From Dyadobacter tibetensis Y620-1 (GTDB taxonomy: Bacteria > Bacteroidota > Bacteroidia > Cytophagales > Spirosomataceae), in assembly GCF_000566685.1 (NCBI RefSeq), contig NZ_AZQN01000008.1, forward strand, positions 186,001 through 250,000: 64,000 nucleotides of DNA, in the 5' to 3' direction. Below the pieces are notes generated by a model, which saw only the letters and a program-made list of their open reading frames with translations, was not told the origin of the DNA and made no database searches. Positions 35,906 to 45,829 of the stretch are shown here, piece after piece. Positions within the stretch are counted from its first letter, which is position 1. The number at the start of each line of letters is the position of its first letter. Made by a program: the position numbers and the translations under genes.

Positions 35906-38900
35906 CTATTCCGCCAAATTGAATTTCAATTGAATCCCCCCGGCAGTACTGGATCGATAAAACGAATTGGAAACAAGGGGATCGTTGAAAGTACGGTTGA
36001 AATACAAAGTAAAACTTAACCTGTTGTTAACCATATAGTTGATGGTAGGATTGAGCTGAAAATTGATATTTCCAGCAATAGGAATGTTTTCTCCATCAAA
36101 TTTACGTTGGACATGACGACTATCTCGGAAAGTAAGCCCGACCTGCATCGTCAGATCGTTCTTTAAAGTCTTCTTAACTCCATTCACCTTAAAGGGTAAG
36201 GGAACATTATTTTTTGTAAAACCTACATTAACGGTGATATCCTGATTGAATAACTCCGCGACTTGAGAGTTCGACAAGTTTAAGGCAATGGTTCTATCCC
36301 GGTTATATTCCAAGCGAGCCGTTACCCGACTCTGCGTACGTACTTCCATGCCTATCAGAGGTTGAAACTTTTCGGAAAGTGTGATGGTGCTCATAGAAAA
36401 GACCGGTACAAACTGTCCTAACTCATTTAGCCTTGACGACAAAGGATACCCCATTACAGCCAGATTAACATATAAGGCCTCATAGTCCAGGGATGAAGTG
36501 AAATTCCCTACGCTATAGTTGGACATATATTTATGGCGCAGGACGAAGGAGCTAAAGAGTCTTTTGAAAATATCTAGTCTGGACAAACCACTATAATTAA
36601 CATCCCAATTGGGCATTGGAAATTTCAAGAATGGATTGGTCCGTACTGTGAGGGGATCCTTTCCCCGGTAAGCTGCAAAAAAAGCGGCGATCAACACATC
36701 TTGTGAATTTTCATTATACTCACCGGCCGCCTCGTTTTCTGCATTAAGTCGATCCCGAAGAATCGCTCTGTAGGCTCTGAACTTATCAAAAACCTCTGAC
36801 GTATTATCCCTATTGGCCTTCTCAAAAGCCGTACGGAAAGAAAGGAAAGACATGCTAAATTGTCCGTTCCGCAAGGCACTTTGCGAAACAAACTCCCCTC
36901 CTACTACCTCAGGGCGATAAAATTCCTGATAAGCATCCTGACGAGTCAGCTGAGCACTGATATTCATTTTAAAGTCGCGGAAAGGCTCCAGACTAGTATT
37001 GGCCGTAAACCGTTTGGCAATGGTCTGCTGAAAAGGCTGATTCTGTTCTGTACTGCGGGTGATCCAGCCATTTTCTGCGGCTCGTACCTGGAAGTCACGA
37101 TACTGCTGACCCAGTACAAAGCCCAATCCAGGGGCATTGGCATTGTCGAGCCCAAAGTATTTAGGGTCGCGCAAATAACCTGGCAAGGCGGTAGTTTCCT
37201 GAATAGTATAGCTAAAATTGATCCCTCGAACCGTCATCAGTAGTCGGGTAAGACTCTTGGCTATATCGGTAGTACGCATATCTACGTCTTCCATATCCCC
37301 GGGGCTCCTAGCAAAGTTTTTCTGACCTGCCGAAGGAGTGTTGGCGAATTTTAAATATTTCAGTTTATTATAAAGTGCCACAAAATCTACCTTTCCGGTC
37401 ACACCCCTTTCCCGATTGTTCCGAATGACATTTCCGAACAGATCGCCATTACTATCCCTAAGCCCATAGGCATTCGCCTGGAATTGGTAACCCAACGTAT
37501 GCCGATAGTCGGCGCTCATCCAGTCAAATAACGGAATCTTGTCCAAGGGCAAACGGTAGGTAAGATCAATTTTTTGATCAAAATTCTTGATCCTTCCTAA
37601 ATTTTTGAAATTAGTCCAGAGCGAATCCTTCTTCTGCTCCGTGTCGAGTTCGCCTTCTGGTTCATCAATAATGGCATTGGCAGAGGCCGAATAGGTAAGG
37701 GTCATATTCCTGGTCAAGTTCCAGCCTACATCATAATAGCGGTTGAACCAAAAATATTTTTCAAACATAGGTTGAATACCATCGATGGTTAAATCAGAAT
37801 TCCTCAACTGTGTTTTCAGATATCTTCTGTCTACATCGGTCCTGATAGCCACCATATTGGGTAACAGGGTTATATTAAAATCTTTAATCCATGCTCCCCA
37901 GCGGTCCTGTGTTTCCCATTTTTTGAAGGGTTCGAAAGCTTTGGGCTGACTGCTGTACGTATAGCTTATTCCTCCCTTATACATTCGCTGGGTATATTCC
38001 TGTGTGAGGATATTTCGTCGCTTATCGTCGCTAAAAGCATAGGTAAAGGCAAAGTTCTCAAAATCATAAAAATGATTTTTGGCTCCAGGCTTGGTTTTCA
38101 CCTTCCTCACATTAGAGAAGTTTATACCTCTTTTAACGGCATTTTCTTCGACCATGCGCCTGTAACCATCTCTTTGTTCCTGGGTAAACAGATTATCCAA
38201 AGAAGTACTCAAAGGGGTATCTGGATCTAAGGGGTCAAAATGAGGCCGGACATTTCTGCGATCATAGCTCACAAACATGGGAATGCTAAAGCCCCAAGTT
38301 TGAGGTAATAACTTGTCCAGAGCCACGTTTGACGAAACGCCAAACTCAGTGGTGAGGTTCCGGGAGCGCTCTCCTATACGTTGCTGGACGCTTCCAAAGC
38401 CTACCGTTTCTATTCGCCCTGATGCAGAAATGGTGGCAAAATCGGCCAGTTTGGCATTCAGCTGAGCAATAGCGGCTACGCCACCTTTATCGTCGAAACC
38501 CTCCACGTGCATTTCATTTACCCAAATACAGAAGGTCTTAGCAGCTTGATCTGAAGATTTTGGATTACGTACCCCAATCATCAACACCTTAACAGCACTC
38601 AAATCGGGATTCCCAACTACCGATACCTTATAGCGCCCATCTTCCGTGTCTATTGTAAAAGGCACACTCTGGTTGACATCCAGCTGCCGGTTTCGCAGGG
38701 ATTTTACACGTATCAAATCGGCAAGGGCCAGGTTAATTTCGTTCCGCTCAGGCCAGATTTCCTCAGGAGAACTTGCGGAAGGTAAGGTAGCCTGCAAACT
38801 GGAAAGGTCCACTTCATAGTAATTCTGGCTAAGGTCGGTACCTATGCGCATAAAGGTACCTACCATATTACTTTCATCTCGGTCGTTCTGCATGTGTACA

Positions 38901-41900
38901 TACATTCGCAGCCGCTTGCGGAAAAGTAAATCCAGATTTACATTTTTATAAACCGCTCTGGAGTCCCCATCCCTAAGATCGGTAACACAGAGGCTCATCG
39001 ATTGCTCATTAAGCTGTAGGGGCGGTCTTTGGGTATTGTCCTGATCACGGATCCAGCCCGGAGGTAGGGTATATTGATATTTTCGATCCGAATTATTATT
39101 CGCCTGAGCATTCTCTTCTATGCTCACCGTTCCAATTGTCAGCTTTGCATCATAGGGCTCGGGCACCTCTCCCAAGCCGTTATCGTCCAGGCTAGACGTA
39201 TATTTACGATACTGCTGTCCCACCATTTGCAATTGGGCAAAACGAAGCACAACGGGTTGTTCAAACTCCGATAGATACATACGCATAAATCGAATAGACT
39301 TAAAGCCATTCATGGATCCCACCTGTCCGGTAAATTCCTTAATAGGCACTCTGAACAAATACCAATTTTGTCCATCGGTTGTGGCTTTATCTACCACATA
39401 GCCACTTCCAACTTGTAGTCCGTCGGGTTTCAGAGGTATTTCGTACTCATAGTATGACTCGTTATCATTGATGGTATTGTCTACGTTCATATCCTCACCA
39501 TCGGGCAAATTGGTAGCCGCAGGGGTAACTCCTGCCCCACCCGAGCTTTCGGGAGAATTGTTTTCCATACCGATATACTGCTTGTATCGCTGTAGAACTT
39601 TGGCATTGCTCTGATCCAGTTCGTCTCCCAGAAAGAATTGGAAATCATCACCCGAAGGGTCGGCAAGTATTTTTGCTTTGGCTTCCGCTGTGAGATTAGC
39701 GGGTAAACGGTCTATAAAGGATTTAAAAAAGAGTCGTTCTTCCTCATTATTTAGCCCGTCCAGACCAACGTCCTGCTTCTCCCGCGCACCAGGCTCATTG
39801 CTAAAAGCGCTAATCAGATATTGTGACTTGGTAACATATCCCCAGGCAGTAGAATCCACATTTACACCCACCACCTTTTCACCAAGGGGGAGGCCATTTT
39901 CAAAGTTATAACGTTCATCTGGTATAACATCTTCGGAGATATCTCCCAGATTGAATACCAGCTTCCCGCCTGTAGTATTGGGTTTATTTTCAAAACCGTC
40001 CCGCACAGCCCCTTTCACGTCATCTTTGATAAAGGGATCTAACATCCAGAATTCAATATTCTCGATATTGGCATTGTCAAAATCGTTATCCGATGTTATT
40101 GCACGGGTCAATGCTCCAAAATTTCGTTTGGGGTTTTTCAACCTACCGTCTGAAGTCAGATCGCTGTTATAATTGTACATGCCCCTCTCGCTAGGATAAA
40201 AGGCTATATCCAGAATATTCTGAGGATAGGTTACCAGCCCCGCAATAGAGCGATTAGGGAATATATCGGTGGGTAGATATAACCGTTCGTAAAAATTTTC
40301 CCGATCCGTAGCATTTATATTCTGAGGAGGGTTATAGCCCCCTCCAAGCCCCTGATCACCCGCAAATATATTGTCCACGGTATAGGCTGATATCTTCGCC
40401 CGATTATAAGCATATTCCAGCGTTTTTCCAGAACCAGCTCCAGCCCTAAATTTCTCAGGAACGGATCCTAACCTCCATTTCTGGGGCTGGCGAGCCAGAT
40501 CATATACGGTTCTAGCCGACTCGAAATCGTCTATCAAAGAGCGGTTATTAACATCCTTAGTGACCCCCGGAAATAGCTTGGCTACTTCAGCTTTAAACTG
40601 AATAGAAGACATCTCCTTGGTTTGAATCAAGGGCAATTTGTCAAGCCAGCGCGTCAGGAAAGGGACATCCTTACGGAAATTCACATCGAAGCCAAGCATA
40701 GAATTATTTACAGGCTCGTTGCCAATTGAAACCCTGGTAAGGAAGCCAGCAGTACGCTCCTTATACTTCATGGCAGTCATACCGATGCTCAGATCCCGAT
40801 TAACCACATAATCCAAACGAGTCCCCAATAGAGTTCTGATCTGGTTTTGAAACATATCAGGCCGTTCATATTCAATCACAATTTCCCTACCCGAATTGAG
40901 TACACTAGGATTTACGATCTTAACTTGCCCAATTTGCGCCTCCACAATATAATCACTGCCCGCAGAAAGTGGAACTCCACCCGAGGTAACAGTAACTGAA
41001 GATTCCAATACATTAAAAGGCAATTGCACCGTTGTCCCTGAACTTGACTGATAAGTACCTTTCAGGAAGTACTTATTTCGCTCGGTGACCTGCTGCGCAT
41101 CGATCATAGTGCCATCATAGAGCTCATTGAACACATATTTGCTACGGAACTGATCTTCTCCGGCTCCAAACTTGCTAGCCAATGTACTTCCAAAGGGTTC
41201 CAATACCGGAAAAATAATACGCCCGGTGCGGGTGTCTACGGTGATCCCCTCTATGAAATCAAAATTCCCATCAGGCTGCGGATCATTTACCGGGTTCAGT
41301 CGATCCAATCCCATTAACCTGATTAAAGGTATATTCGCTATGCTACTTTCCTGAAGATTGGGGTTATCGATACCCGTGAGATCATCCTTGTAAATTACTC
41401 TCAGCTGAAACCCCTGCTTATCCATCTGGCTCGTTCCCAACGAGTAGATATTCTTCATCATCAGGTCCCAAAGTGGCAGATCGGTATGATTCCGGATGGT
41501 AGAAGATTTCAAAAGTTTAAGGGCAATTACTTCACTGTCCTGCCGGTTTTGATATTCTTCTGTCAGCTCACCAACCTTATAAGACCGTCCGTTAAGGGTA
41601 TATTCATAGGCAACAGCCAAAATTTCATCGTTCCGAAGGGCAGTGGTAAGGGAGAGGTAGCCCAGCTGAGGGTGAAAGGTATAGTCCCGATCAGCTACCA
41701 GTTTTTTGGCACCTCTTAGCAATTCGTAATCCACGGTCTTTTCGAATCCCAACCCTGTTATGGCAGTATTGGTATTGTCCACCTGTCTAAAAGCATCGTT
41801 TTGCAATAGGGTGTTGTAGAGTCCATTGGTCTTATTGTCAACGGGCAAATTGGCCTGTATAGGTGCAAGATTTGGATTGCCCTTACGATAAGGATCGGGT

Positions 41901-43069
41901 TCTCCCAGGTCCGCAAAGGCAACAATATTTCGGAGCGACTCAGTGGTGGTGGTACGATTGGTCACATAGACTTCCATTCGGGTTATGGCCAGGCCGGAGG
42001 TAATATTGGGGGTGCTACGAAGGGACTTCTCATAATTATCCCGGAAATACTGAGATAAAAAGAAATTCCTATTTTCATCATAACTGTCGGCTTTTATTTC
42101 AAAATCGCGACTTTGAGCACCTCCCCGAAGCACCATTCTTTCTTTACTCGATCGTTGATTAGAGGCCACTACACTGGCACTCAATCGGCCAAATTGAAAG
42201 TCGGTGCGAAGACCAAATAGGTTTTGAACGCCAGGAATAAGCTGGCTGTTAATAGCCCAATTGATATTTCCGGCCTCTATCTTACGTATAAAACTCTCCT
42301 CTGGATTCTTATAATTCAGTCGGATAGCATTTTCAAAGTTAAAGTTAGCTTTGGTATCGAAATTGGTTTGGAATCCCAACTGATCACCCAGCTTGGCGTC
42401 AAAGTTGATATTGATTTGTTCGTTAAAAATAAATTGCGTGTTACGTCTTTGCCGGATAGGTATGGCAGGATTGTCCAGAAACTGGTGCATTACCCCCAGA
42501 TCCAGAGAGACAAATCCGGTGGGTTTGAAATTGATAAAATCGTTACCCAATAATTTTGACAAGGCAGGCGGTACATCCAGCTTGGGCAGCAGCCCCCGAT
42601 CACCCAGTGCGCTTTTCCCATCCTGCCGTGCAGCATAGTCCCGAAGCAGACTCTTAAAAGCTCTTTTTTCTTGTAAGGCATCGTAGCGCTCTAGATCCAT
42701 CATAACAGGATTTCCATAATCCAACGCACCCGAAGGCGTGATTATCCGTTCGCTAATGCCTACTTTCCCTGCGCTATCCAGTAAAATAGAAGTAGATATA
42801 TTGGCGGGATCTTTGAGATATAGGGAAGACTTAGGACGGGGTTGTACCATCTTATTGGCATAGTAGTCCTGCCAGCGTGTTACCATCTGAGTAGTGGTCC
42901 GGCTTAAGCCCCTTCCCGAACTATCAGGTATAGTATCCTCGACCATAATTAAATTATGGGCCGGTTCGGTTCCGGCATCATCAATTCCGGCGGCAGCCGA
43001 TGCGAGGAGTACTGCACTAGCCGAAAAAGTAAGAACCTTAAAGAGTATAGAGTAAACTGTTGACGACAA
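35906..43069 (-). CDS. sprA: SprA, outer-membrane translocon of the type IX secretion system
   Basis: SprA forms the very large single-chain outer-membrane barrel through which type IX substrates leave, and it is needed for gliding. Its 2387 codons match the known size (about 2400 aa in Flavobacterium johnsoniae). The N-terminus is hydrophobic (ILFKVLTFSASAVLLASAAAG) and fits a signal peptide. Many long beta-strand-like stretches and repeated N/D-rich turns fill the protein, and it ends in an aromatic-aliphatic strand (GGIQLKFNLAE). The frame begins with TTG at 43069; no in-frame ATG exists before residue 42, inside the mature protein. It lies between ruvA and gcvH, as in other Bacteroidota. 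Accessory barrel partners (PorV, plug) are not in the window. Confidence 0.95.
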   Translation of the reverse strand: MSSTVYSILFKVLTFSASAVLLASAAAGIDDAGTEPAHNLIMVEDTIPDSSGRGLSRTTTQMVTRWQDYYANKMVQPRPKSSLYLKDPANISTSILLDSAGKVGISERIITPSGALDYGNPVMMDLERYDALQEKRAFKSLLRDYAARQDGKSALGDRGLLPKLDVPPALSKLLGNDFINFKPTGFVSLDLGVMHQFLDNPAIPIRQRRNTQFIFNEQININFDAKLGDQLGFQTNFDTKANFNFENAIRLNYKNPEESFIRKIEAGNINWAINSQLIPGVQNLFGLRTDFQFGRLSASVVASNQRSSKERMVLRGGAQSRDFEIKADSYDENRNFFLSQYFRDNYEKSLRSTPNITSGLAITRMEVYVTNRTTTTESLRNIVAFADLGEPDPYRKGNPNLAPIQANLPVDNKTNGLYNTLLQNDAFRQVDNTNTAITGLGFEKTVDYELLRGAKKLVADRDYTFHPQLGYLSLTTALRNDEILAVAYEYTLNGRSYKVGELTEEYQNRQDSEVIALKLLKSSTIRNHTDLPLWDLMMKNIYSLGTSQMDKQGFQLRVIYKDDLTGIDNPNLQESSIANIPLIRLMGLDRLNPVNDPQPDGNFDFIEGITVDTRTGRIIFPVLEPFGSTLASKFGAGEDQFRSKYVFNELYDGTMIDAQQVTERNKYFLKGTYQSSSGTTVQLPFNVLESSVTVTSGGVPLSAGSDYIVEAQIGQVKIVNPSVLNSGREIVIEYERPDMFQNQIRTLLGTRLDYVVNRDLSIGMTAMKYKERTAGFLTRVSIGNEPVNNSMLGFDVNFRKDVPFLTRWLDKLPLIQTKEMSSIQFKAEVAKLFPGVTKDVNNRSLIDDFESARTVYDLARQPQKWRLGSVPEKFRAGAGSGKTLEYAYNRAKISAYTVDNIFAGDQGLGGGYNPPQNINATDRENFYERLYLPTDIFPNRSIAGLVTYPQNILDIAFYPSERGMYNYNSDLTSDGRLKNPKRNFGALTRAITSDNDFDNANIENIEFWMLDPFIKDDVKGAVRDGFENKPNTTGGKLVFNLGDISEDVIPDERYNFENGLPLGEKVVGVNVDSTAWGYVTKSQYLISAFSNEPGAREKQDVGLDGLNNEEERLFFKSFIDRLPANLTAEAKAKILADPSGDDFQFFLGDELDQSNAKVLQRYKQYIGMENNSPESSGGAGVTPAATNLPDGEDMNVDNTINDNESYYEYEIPLKPDGLQVGSGYVVDKATTDGQNWYLFRVPIKEFTGQVGSMNGFKSIRFMRMYLSEFEQPVVLRFAQLQMVGQQYRKYTSSLDDNGLGEVPEPYDAKLTIGTVSIEENAQANNNSDRKYQYTLPPGWIRDQDNTQRPPLQLNEQSMSLCVTDLRDGDSRAVYKNVNLDLLFRKRLRMYVHMQNDRDESNMVGTFMRIGTDLSQNYYEVDLSSLQATLPSASSPEEIWPERNEINLALADLIRVKSLRNRQLDVNQSVPFTIDTEDGRYKVSVVGNPDLSAVKVLMIGVRNPKSSDQAAKTFCIWVNEMHVEGFDDKGGVAAIAQLNAKLADFATISASGRIETVGFGSVQQRIGERSRNLTTEFGVSSNVALDKLLPQTWGFSIPMFVSYDRRNVRPHFDPLDPDTPLSTSLDNLFTQEQRDGYRRMVEENAVKRGINFSNVRKVKTKPGAKNHFYDFENFAFTYAFSDDKRRNILTQEYTQRMYKGGISYTYSSQPKAFEPFKKWETQDRWGAWIKDFNITLLPNMVAIRTDVDRRYLKTQLRNSDLTIDGIQPMFEKYFWFNRYYDVGWNLTRNMTLTYSASANAIIDEPEGELDTEQKKDSLWTNFKNLGRIKNFDQKIDLTYRLPLDKIPLFDWMSADYRHTLGYQFQANAYGLRDSNGDLFGNVIRNNRERGVTGKVDFVALYNKLKYLKFANTPSAGQKNFARSPGDMEDVDMRTTDIAKSLTRLLMTVRGINFSYTIQETTALPGYLRDPKYFGLDNANAPGLGFVLGQQYRDFQVRAAENGWITRSTEQNQPFQQTIAKRFTANTSLEPFRDFKMNISAQLTRQDAYQEFYRPEVVGGEFVSQSALRNGQFSMSFLSFRTAFEKANRDNTSEVFDKFRAYRAILRDRLNAENEAAGEYNENSQDVLIAAFFAAYRGKDPLTVRTNPFLKFPMPNWDVNYSGLSRLDIFKRLFSSFVLRHKYMSNYSVGNFTSSLDYEALYVNLAVMGYPLSSRLNELGQFVPVFSMSTITLSEKFQPLIGMEVRTQSRVTARLEYNRDRTIALNLSNSQVAELFNQDITVNVGFTKNNVPLPFKVNGVKKTLKNDLTMQVGLTFRDSRHVQRKFDGENIPIAGNINFQLNPTINYMVNNRLSFTLYFNRTFNDPLVSNSFYRSSTAGGIQLKFNLAE

Positions 43070-43179
43070 AGCTAAATTTCGATTTTGGAAGGGAAATGCT
43101 AAAACAAAAACTCCTTAATTTTAAATATTTAATCTAGTAATTTAATTCTACAGTATTGTAAAAAATCCAAGATAAATAC

Positions 43180-43770
43180 CTAACGCAGGGCCAGCTTAAT
43201 CAGCTGTTCCACGGTAATAGCGCTGCCTTCCTTTTTTATGATTGAGTCAATACTCTTTTCTGCAGTCGCCTTGGGTATACCCAGGGTAACCAGAGCCGCC
43301 AAAGCCTCACCCCTAACGCTCATGCCTGGTCCCGAGCCCGGATCAGCAGTGGCCCCTACCAGTGTATCTTTTCGCATTTTATCCTTGAGTTCCAATATAA
43401 CCCGCTGTGCAGTCTTTAAACCTATCCCTTTTATGGATTGGATCAACCTCAGATCTTCTTCCGCAATTCCCCGGGTAATTTCTTCATGGGATAATGAAGA
43501 TAACATCACCAGCGCCGTGGCGGGACCAATCCCGGAAACCCCTACCAGGTCTAGGAATAGATATTTTTCCCGCTCAGCTGAAAAGCCAAAAAGCACATGA
43601 GCATCTTCCCGTATGTTCAAATAGGTCACTAGCTTACAGCGCCCGCCAATTTCCGGCAGCGCCGCATAGGTTTGTAATGAAATACGTAATTCGTAGCCAA
43701 CACCATTGACATCAATTATGGCATAGGCAGGGTCTTTATAGGCTAATGTTCCGTTAACGTAAGCAATCAT
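43180..43770 (-). CDS. ruvA: Holliday junction DNA helicase subunit RuvA
   Basis: RuvA binds four-way junctions and loads RuvB for branch migration. The 196-aa protein has the N-terminal OB domain (MIAYVNGTLAYKDP, then NGVGYELRISLQTY), two helix-hairpin-helix motifs (FLDLVGVSGIGPATALVMLSS and LIQSIKGIGLKTAQRVILELK, each seen in part), and a C-terminal RuvB-binding domain (ALAALVTLGIPKATAEKSI). RuvB and RuvC are not adjacent. It lies 40 bp after the transglycosylase gene and 110 bp before sprA. Confidence 0.96.
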   Translation of the reverse strand: MIAYVNGTLAYKDPAYAIIDVNGVGYELRISLQTYAALPEIGGRCKLVTYLNIREDAHVLFGFSAEREKYLFLDLVGVSGIGPATALVMLSSLSHEEITRGIAEEDLRLIQSIKGIGLKTAQRVILELKDKMRKDTLVGATADPGSGPGMSVRGEALAALVTLGIPKATAEKSIDSIIKKEGSAITVEQLIKLALR

Positions 43771-43810
43771 AAATATTCTTTAGCATGTGTAGTTTGTTGG
43801 TGCCCAAAGC

Positions 43811-45592
43811 TTAACCTGATATCACCAATTTCTGGCCAGGCTTAATAGAACTGCCCTGGATATTATTCGTTTTTTTCAAAATCTCTATCTGTAAGCCATA
43901 ACGTTGTGAAATGGTCCATAGCGTATCTCCTCTCTGAACGGTATGATATTTCACATTGGACTTCCCAGCATGTTCTCTGGCAACAGATTCTGAACTCGGC
44001 TTAGCCAGCGCAACTTGCTCCATCACTTCCGTGTATATCACAAGTCGTTGTCCCTTTCTGATCAGGCTTTTATGCAGGTTATTCCATTTTTTAAGCTCGC
44101 TAAGACCAACGTTGTACTTTTCAGAAATAGCCCCCAGCGTCTCTCCACTGCGCACGATATGCGTTGACTGTTTGCGGACAAGCCGAGTAGTAGCTTCAGG
44201 GGTGGTCTCAGTGGCCTCTTCTTTATTGGAAACCAAAGCTATTTTAGCCTGGTTTTCTACTGATTCTTCCGTTTTCCCGGTCGAAGGTAGTTTTACTTTA
44301 ACGACCTCCTTAACTTCCTTATGATATACCAGTCGCTGACCACGACGAATCACCGTTCCTCTTATTCCATTCCAGCGCTTCAGATCGGATATATCCACCC
44401 CATATTTACGGGATATAAGTGCCAAAGACTCTCCACTGCGAACCGTATGCGTAGCTCTTTGTGTTGACAATTTGGTTACGGCCTTAATGGTATTACCCTG
44501 TGCGTCGGTATATTGCCGGGTACTGAGTACCTGATCATCGTCAAGACTGGCCAGTAGCGTTTTGGCTGCGGCATATCGTCCGGTACAGGAGTCCATAATG
44601 GCCGCACGATTATTTTTCAGATAGGTAAAACGCATACTGGGTACGCGTAATACGAAATTGCGCGTATGCTCGGGCAACGAAGTTTTTACTATTTGTGGGT
44701 TCAACTTATTCAAAACTTCAAAGTCGATTCCACTTTGCTGGCAAAAAGCCATCAGATCCACATGGCCATTAATGTGTATGGTATCGCTAGGAACTACAAA
44801 TTCCAGGTTCTCAGGAAATATTCCGTGATCATTCCCAAAATTCATCATGTAATTCATCGCAACATATTGAGGAACGTATGACCGTGTTTCCCGAGGTAAG
44901 GCATTATAAATAGTCCAGAAAGTAGTCCCTCCAGATCGGCGCATTGCACGCTTCACATTGCCTGGTCCGGTATTGTAGGAGGCTAATGCCATTTCCCAAT
45001 CACCAAAAATTCGATACAATTGCTTCAAGTATTTACAGGCAGCTTCCGTAGACTTAATAGGATCGAATCGCTCATCTATATACCCATCTTGTATGAGCCC
45101 AAACTCCCTGCCGGTGGCTGGCATAAACTGCCACAAGCCTCCTGCACGGGCTCGGGACAATACCTGTGGATTCAGTCCAGACTCGATCATAGAAAGGTAC
45201 TTCAGTTCCTGAGGTAGATTATGCTGCTGCAAGGCCTTCTCAAAAATCGGAAAATAAAGCGGCATCCGCTCCATCATAGTCTGAGTGAACCTGGCTTTCT
45301 TGTAAATAAAGTATTCTACAAATTCATGAGAAGATTCGTGATAGCGTAAAGGAATTGTTTTTTCCAGTTTCGAAAATCGCTCCTTTAACAATGCTGACGA
45401 GATGGAAGGGTGTTGCCCAATTTCTTCAATTTCCGGCATGGCATCCATAGCCATTTCATCGGCCGCTGCAGCTATTCCAAGGGTATCCTGATCTTCTATC
45501 CCTATTTGTTGAGGAATCTCAGCCACAATCGTTCCACACATACTTCCTGCAAATAGGGCAGTCAACCAAAATACTTTCTTCGAAATCTTCAT
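43811..45592 (-). CDS. LysM-containing lytic transglycosylase (MltD-like)
   Basis: This periplasmic murein lytic transglycosylase cleaves the MurNAc-GlcNAc bond with formation of 1,6-anhydro-MurNAc. A signal peptide (1-24) is followed by the goose-lysozyme-like SLT domain at about 115-235 with the catalytic E137 in LSMIESGLNP, then AGGLWQFMPATG and ASYNTGPGNV. A linker and three peptidoglycan-binding LysM modules follow at about 381-424, 477-520 and 549-592. There is no clear lipobox, so membrane anchoring is uncertain. It is preceded by gatA and followed closely by ruvA. It might help SprA-sized complexes cross the wall, but that is speculation from position only. Confidence 0.93.
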   Translation of the reverse strand: MKISKKVFWLTALFAGSMCGTIVAEIPQQIGIEDQDTLGIAAAADEMAMDAMPEIEEIGQHPSISSALLKERFSKLEKTIPLRYHESSHEFVEYFIYKKARFTQTMMERMPLYFPIFEKALQQHNLPQELKYLSMIESGLNPQVLSRARAGGLWQFMPATGREFGLIQDGYIDERFDPIKSTEAACKYLKQLYRIFGDWEMALASYNTGPGNVKRAMRRSGGTTFWTIYNALPRETRSYVPQYVAMNYMMNFGNDHGIFPENLEFVVPSDTIHINGHVDLMAFCQQSGIDFEVLNKLNPQIVKTSLPEHTRNFVLRVPSMRFTYLKNNRAAIMDSCTGRYAAAKTLLASLDDDQVLSTRQYTDAQGNTIKAVTKLSTQRATHTVRSGESLALISRKYGVDISDLKRWNGIRGTVIRRGQRLVYHKEVKEVVKVKLPSTGKTEESVENQAKIALVSNKEEATETTPEATTRLVRKQSTHIVRSGETLGAISEKYNVGLSELKKWNNLHKSLIRKGQRLVIYTEVMEQVALAKPSSESVAREHAGKSNVKYHTVQRGDTLWTISQRYGLQIEILKKTNNIQGSSIKPGQKLVISG

Positions 45593-45829
45593 GGGTATTA
45601 ATCTTTTTGGAGGTTAAGCTTAGCGTAAGAACAATCAAATCCTTGTCCATCAATCTGATTATCAAACAGCTAACAACATCTATAAATTTAATTTTCCTGT
45701 TGAGTATTCTACTACTTGTTTCTCCTCTGTCCTGTTAGAATAGGTTTGGCACAGAGTTTTTATCATGATTGGCATACACATACTATCGCATACACACACT
45801 TAATTTTTTTTGCTTTTATTACTTTCAGT

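Noticed and set aside
42224..42638. Plus-strand ORFs inside sprA
   Set aside because: They are shadows of the 2387-codon reading frame, which has continuous protein-like composition here.
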